Below, piece by piece: positions 61,172-64,000 of a stretch of DNA of 64,000 nucleotides. Each line of letters starts with the position of its first letter. Within the stretch, counting starts at the first letter, position 1. Source of the stretch: JBCCFW01 sp039029535 (GTDB taxonomy: Bacteria > Acidobacteriota > JBCCFW01). The stretch covers positions 67,970 to 131,969 of the forward strand of contig JBCCFW010000002.1 of NCBI GenBank assembly GCA_039029535.1, read 5' to 3'. The notes beneath the pieces were generated by a model, which made no database searches, was not told where the DNA came from, and was given only the letters and a program-made list of their open reading frames with translations. Both the position numbers and the translations under genes were made by a program.

Positions 61172-63982
61172 GTGCCTTCTCGTTGCACGTTTCTTTCCTG
61201 CGTCTTCCTGCTCTTGTTCACTCATCCCGCTCGTGCCGGTGACTGGTTCCCGCACGAGAAGCTCCTGCCCACCGAGCCCGAGAACACCGGTCGCTTCGGA
61301 CGCGCCGTGGCTCTTCAGGGCGACCTCGCCGTCGTCGGTCACCCCGAGGAAGGTGGGACCGGCCCCGGCAGCGTCGAAGTCTACGGACGTGACGTCGGTG
61401 GTCTCGGTCAGTGGGGTCACGTCACGACCCTGACGGCCTCCGATGGATTGACCGGCGACGAGTTCGGCACGGCGGTCGCTCTCGACGGCGAGCTCATCGT
61501 CGTCGGTGCACCCCTGCACGATGGGAACGGCATCGACTCCGGTGCGGTCTACGTCTACGAGCGTGACCTCGGAGGCGTGGGCAACTGGGGTGAGGCGGCC
61601 AAGCTGGTACCCGCCGACAACGAGTCGGGCGACCAGTTCGGATTCTCGCTCGGGCTCGACCTCGAGACCCTCGCGGTCGGTGCGCCCTTCGAGGACGACA
61701 TCGCCATCGACGCCGGTGCCGTGTACGTCTTCGAGCGCCTCGGTCCGGACTGCAACCGCGCGTGGATGGAGACGAACAAGCTCGTCGCTGTCGATGGCTC
61801 GGTGGGTGACGAGCTCGGACAGCGCACCGACGTGAGCGGCGACCGGATCGCCGCCAGCGCTCCGGAGAACAACGCGCCGCTCTTCGCCTCGGGAGCCGTG
61901 TACGTCTTCCGGCGAGACGAAGGTGGCCCGGATGCCTGGGACCAGGTGGCCAAGGTGACACCCGACACGCCCATCGACGCCGGGCGCTTCGGCGAGTCGC
62001 TCGACCTCCACGGCGAGGTCCTCGCGGTCGGCCTGCGTCGCTACGACATCCTGGGAGACCCCTGCGAGAGCGCGACCGGTTTCTGCCCGAACGTCGGAGC
62101 GGTCTACGTGTTCGAGGCGTCGCTGGGAGGATGCGAAGCCTGGGGCCAGCTCCAGGAGATCTTCGCCAGCGACCTGAGCGAGACGGCCCAGTTCGGTGAC
62201 GACGTCGCCCTCGACGACGACCAACTCCTCGTCGGGGCCTCGCGCCATGACCTCGGAGGCGGGCCCCTCGATGATGCCGGGGCGGCCTACCTCTTCGACC
62301 GGGTGGGCTCCGAGTACGTCGAGTGTCAGCAGCTCGTCCCACCGGGAGGCTCGACCCGCTATGGGGTCTCCGTCCACCTCGGTGGCAACTTCGGCATCGT
62401 CGGCGCGCTCCATGACGACGAGCTGGCCGCCTTCGGCGGTGCGGCCTTCGTGGTGGGCATCCTCGTGCCCGAGGTGGACGAGGACGGCGATGGGGTCGAC
62501 AACGGCTTCGACAACTGTCCCGACGTGTCCAACCCCGGCCAGGAACAGTCCGACATGGACGGTCCGGGTGACGCTTGCGACAACTGCCCGCTCATCAACA
62601 ACAACTTCCAGACCGACGATGACGGCGACGGCCTCGGCAACCCCTGCGACAACTGTCCGCTTGATGCCAACCCCGGTCAGGCCGACGCCGACGACGACCT
62701 CGCGGGTGATGCCTGCGACAACTGCGCCGACATCGCCAACGAGATGCAGGAGGACGCCGATGGCGACGGATTGGGGGATGCCTGCGACGGCTGTCCCGAG
62801 ACTTGCGACTTCGAGCAGCTCGACACCGACGGCGACGGTGTCGGGGATGCCTGCGACAACTGCCGCGAGATCGCCAACGCGGCGCAGGCGGACGTCGACG
62901 GGGACGGAGTCGGCGACGACTGCGATGCCTGCCCGATGGTCTCCGATCCCGGACAGGAGGATCGCGACGGTGACGGCGTCAACGACGCCTGCGAGAGCTG
63001 TCCGCTCGATCCCGACAAGCTCGAGCCGGGATCCTGCGGCTGTGGCAGCTCCGACATCGACACCGACGCGGACGGCACGGCCGACTGCGACGACGGCTGT
63101 CCGCTCGATCCCGACAAGACGAGCGCGGGCTCTTGCGGCTGTGGCGTCGCGGACGAGGACGTCGATGCTGACGGCGTGCCCGACTGCTTCGGCGGTGGAG
63201 GAGCTGCTTGCGACGACTGCGACTTCCGCGTTCTCCTCCACGCAGCCCTGCCCGAGCTGCCGCCGCTACCCGACGACGCCCCCTGTGCTGGCGTGCCGCT
63301 CCCGGATGCCGACAGCGCTTGTTGCAGCCTCGTCGTGCAGGCGGTGGAGGCCGTGACCGGCTCGCCGACCCTGCCGGCCACGCACCCGTGCTCGACGCCC
63401 TGCGCCGATCCCTGCACGAGCTGGGACTTCGACGGCCTGGCGGCGGGGACCGTGGTCAGCAACCAGTTCCCCGGCCTGTTCGTGAGCGGCTCGCGGGTCG
63501 TGCGGATCTTCGACACCGCGGCGCCGACCTGTGGTGACGACGACCTCGCTGCTCCCGGAGCTGGAGCCGGCAACGACGCTTCACTCGGTGGCGTGATCAT
63601 CCTGTCGGAGGACTCGAGCTGTCAGCCCAATGACGCTCGGGACGGAGGTCTGCTGACCTTCGAGCTGCTCGAGCCGTCGGAGCTGCACTCGGTCGGGTTG
63701 CTCGACGTCGACGAGCCGGGGTCCGTGCTCCGGGCCTTCGACGCGGGCGGGACCTTGCTGCTCGAGACGGCGGTCCCGGCCGGGGAGAACAACGGCTGGC
63801 AGTCGGTCCCCGTGGAGCGCTGCGGCGTGGCGACGGTCGAGATCGAGCTCGTCGGCTCGGCCGCGGTGACCGACCTGTCATGCACCTCACGGGCACGACG
63901 GGCACGGATCGAGAGCTCGTCCACCACCGACCCGCGTCGGTGGCGGCGCAGTCCCTTGCGCGACGGACGCCGCCTCCGGTGA
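61172..63982 (+). CDS. secreted FG-GAP propeller with thrombospondin type 3 repeats and Arg-rich C-tail
   Basis: 936 aa from a GTG at 61172 that begins a signal peptide (PSRCTFLSCVFLLLFTHPARAG); the open frame extends 28 codons upstream without signal character. FG-GAP blades (FGRAVALQGDLAVVG, FGTAVALDGELIVVGAP, FGFSLGLDLETLAVGAP, FGDDVALDDDQLLVGAS and others) are followed by thrombospondin-3 repeats (DNCPDVSNPGQEQSDMDGPG type, about 425-620), a cysteine-rich link and the lectin-like domain WDFDGLAAGTVVSNQFPGL, FDTAAPTCGDDDLAAPG. The last about 30 residues are basic (RARRARIESSST... RRWRRSPLRDGRRLR). It closely matches the C-terminal half of the 34028-36733 protein. Confidence 0.85.
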   Translation: MPSRCTFLSCVFLLLFTHPARAGDWFPHEKLLPTEPENTGRFGRAVALQGDLAVVGHPEEGGTGPGSVEVYGRDVGGLGQWGHVTTLTASDGLTGDEFGTAVALDGELIVVGAPLHDGNGIDSGAVYVYERDLGGVGNWGEAAKLVPADNESGDQFGFSLGLDLETLAVGAPFEDDIAIDAGAVYVFERLGPDCNRAWMETNKLVAVDGSVGDELGQRTDVSGDRIAASAPENNAPLFASGAVYVFRRDEGGPDAWDQVAKVTPDTPIDAGRFGESLDLHGEVLAVGLRRYDILGDPCESATGFCPNVGAVYVFEASLGGCEAWGQLQEIFASDLSETAQFGDDVALDDDQLLVGASRHDLGGGPLDDAGAAYLFDRVGSEYVECQQLVPPGGSTRYGVSVHLGGNFGIVGALHDDELAAFGGAAFVVGILVPEVDEDGDGVDNGFDNCPDVSNPGQEQSDMDGPGDACDNCPLINNNFQTDDDGDGLGNPCDNCPLDANPGQADADDDLAGDACDNCADIANEMQEDADGDGLGDACDGCPETCDFEQLDTDGDGVGDACDNCREIANAAQADVDGDGVGDDCDACPMVSDPGQEDRDGDGVNDACESCPLDPDKLEPGSCGCGSSDIDTDADGTADCDDGCPLDPDKTSAGSCGCGVADEDVDADGVPDCFGGGGAACDDCDFRVLLHAALPELPPLPDDAPCAGVPLPDADSACCSLVVQAVEAVTGSPTLPATHPCSTPCADPCTSWDFDGLAAGTVVSNQFPGLFVSGSRVVRIFDTAAPTCGDDDLAAPGAGAGNDASLGGVIILSEDSSCQPNDARDGGLLTFELLEPSELHSVGLLDVDEPGSVLRAFDAGGTLLLETAVPAGENNGWQSVPVERCGVATVEIELVGSAAVTDLSCTSRARRARIESSSTTDPRRWRRSPLRDGRRLR

Positions 63983-64000
63983 TCCTTCGGCGGGGCGGCG

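Noticed and set aside
60938..63241. 767-codon minus-strand open frame
   Set aside because: It is the shadow of the FG-GAP/thrombospondin gene on the plus strand; its text is a repetitive Val/Ala mirror and no domain is seen.

Overview
The window is high-GC bacterial DNA, densely coded on both strands. No rRNA, tRNA, CRISPR array, transposase or phage structural gene was recognised. Several features point to a large-genome, free-living Gram-negative-type bacterium from a lineage rich in secreted propeller proteins: many exported FG-GAP/VCBS, Asp-box and thrombospondin-3 calcium-repeat proteins, TIGR03790 and CRTAC1-type proteins, dockerin-like repeats, an outer-membrane-barrel-like protein and an archaeal-type (type II) GAPDH homologue. 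Acidobacteriota, Myxococcota-like or Planctomycetota relatives all fit. The sequence alone does not settle the phylum.

Layout. 1-1398: 3'-truncated CRTAC1-like gene (minus). 1572-4263: type II GAPDH homologue, a 176-bp imperfect inverted repeat, and an EAL phosphodiesterase. 4271-14743: six co-directional paralogous genes (minus) for exported five-Asp-box proteins that share an unrecognised C-terminal domain; one has lost its propeller half. 14826-15193: degenerate repeats. 15257-17545: housekeeping genes ssb, dtd and xerD. 17750-25050: a TPR membrane protein, a YdjM-like membrane protein, two secreted propeller proteins, an MBL hydrolase, and a translationally overlapping run ending in YdbC-like and YigZ-like genes. 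25066-32403: a fused membrane/spermidine-synthase-like protein diverging from a membrane AKP-superfamily enzyme, then a membrane protein, a class III cyclase and a GNAT acetyltransferase. 32636-46203: a barrel-thioredoxin fusion whose signal peptide is cut off by an in-frame UGA, a thrombospondin-3 protein, an AIM24 protein, a TIGR03790 protein, a HEAT-like protein and a reprolysin-like metalloprotease. 46204-47495: gene-poor DNA with a microsatellite and a decayed ORF.

48808-57222: a giant VCBS propeller gene followed by a tight two-gene unit, a one-TM protein and a CHAT-protease/STAND-NTPase/TPR protein. The segment is bracketed by an intact STN-domain gene and a decayed copy of that gene's 3' end in the same orientation. 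It is the best candidate for an undescribed system here, because CHAT-STAND-TPR architecture is typical of bacterial conflict and regulated-death proteins. 57329-59592 is an HK-RR two-component pair next to the STN gene. 59668-63982 holds two small genes and another FG-GAP/thrombospondin-3 protein whose C-terminal domain and Arg-rich tail match those of the 34-36.7 kb protein.

Starts were chosen by Shine-Dalgarno match and signal-peptide placement. All functional calls rest on motif recognition by eye, without database searches.
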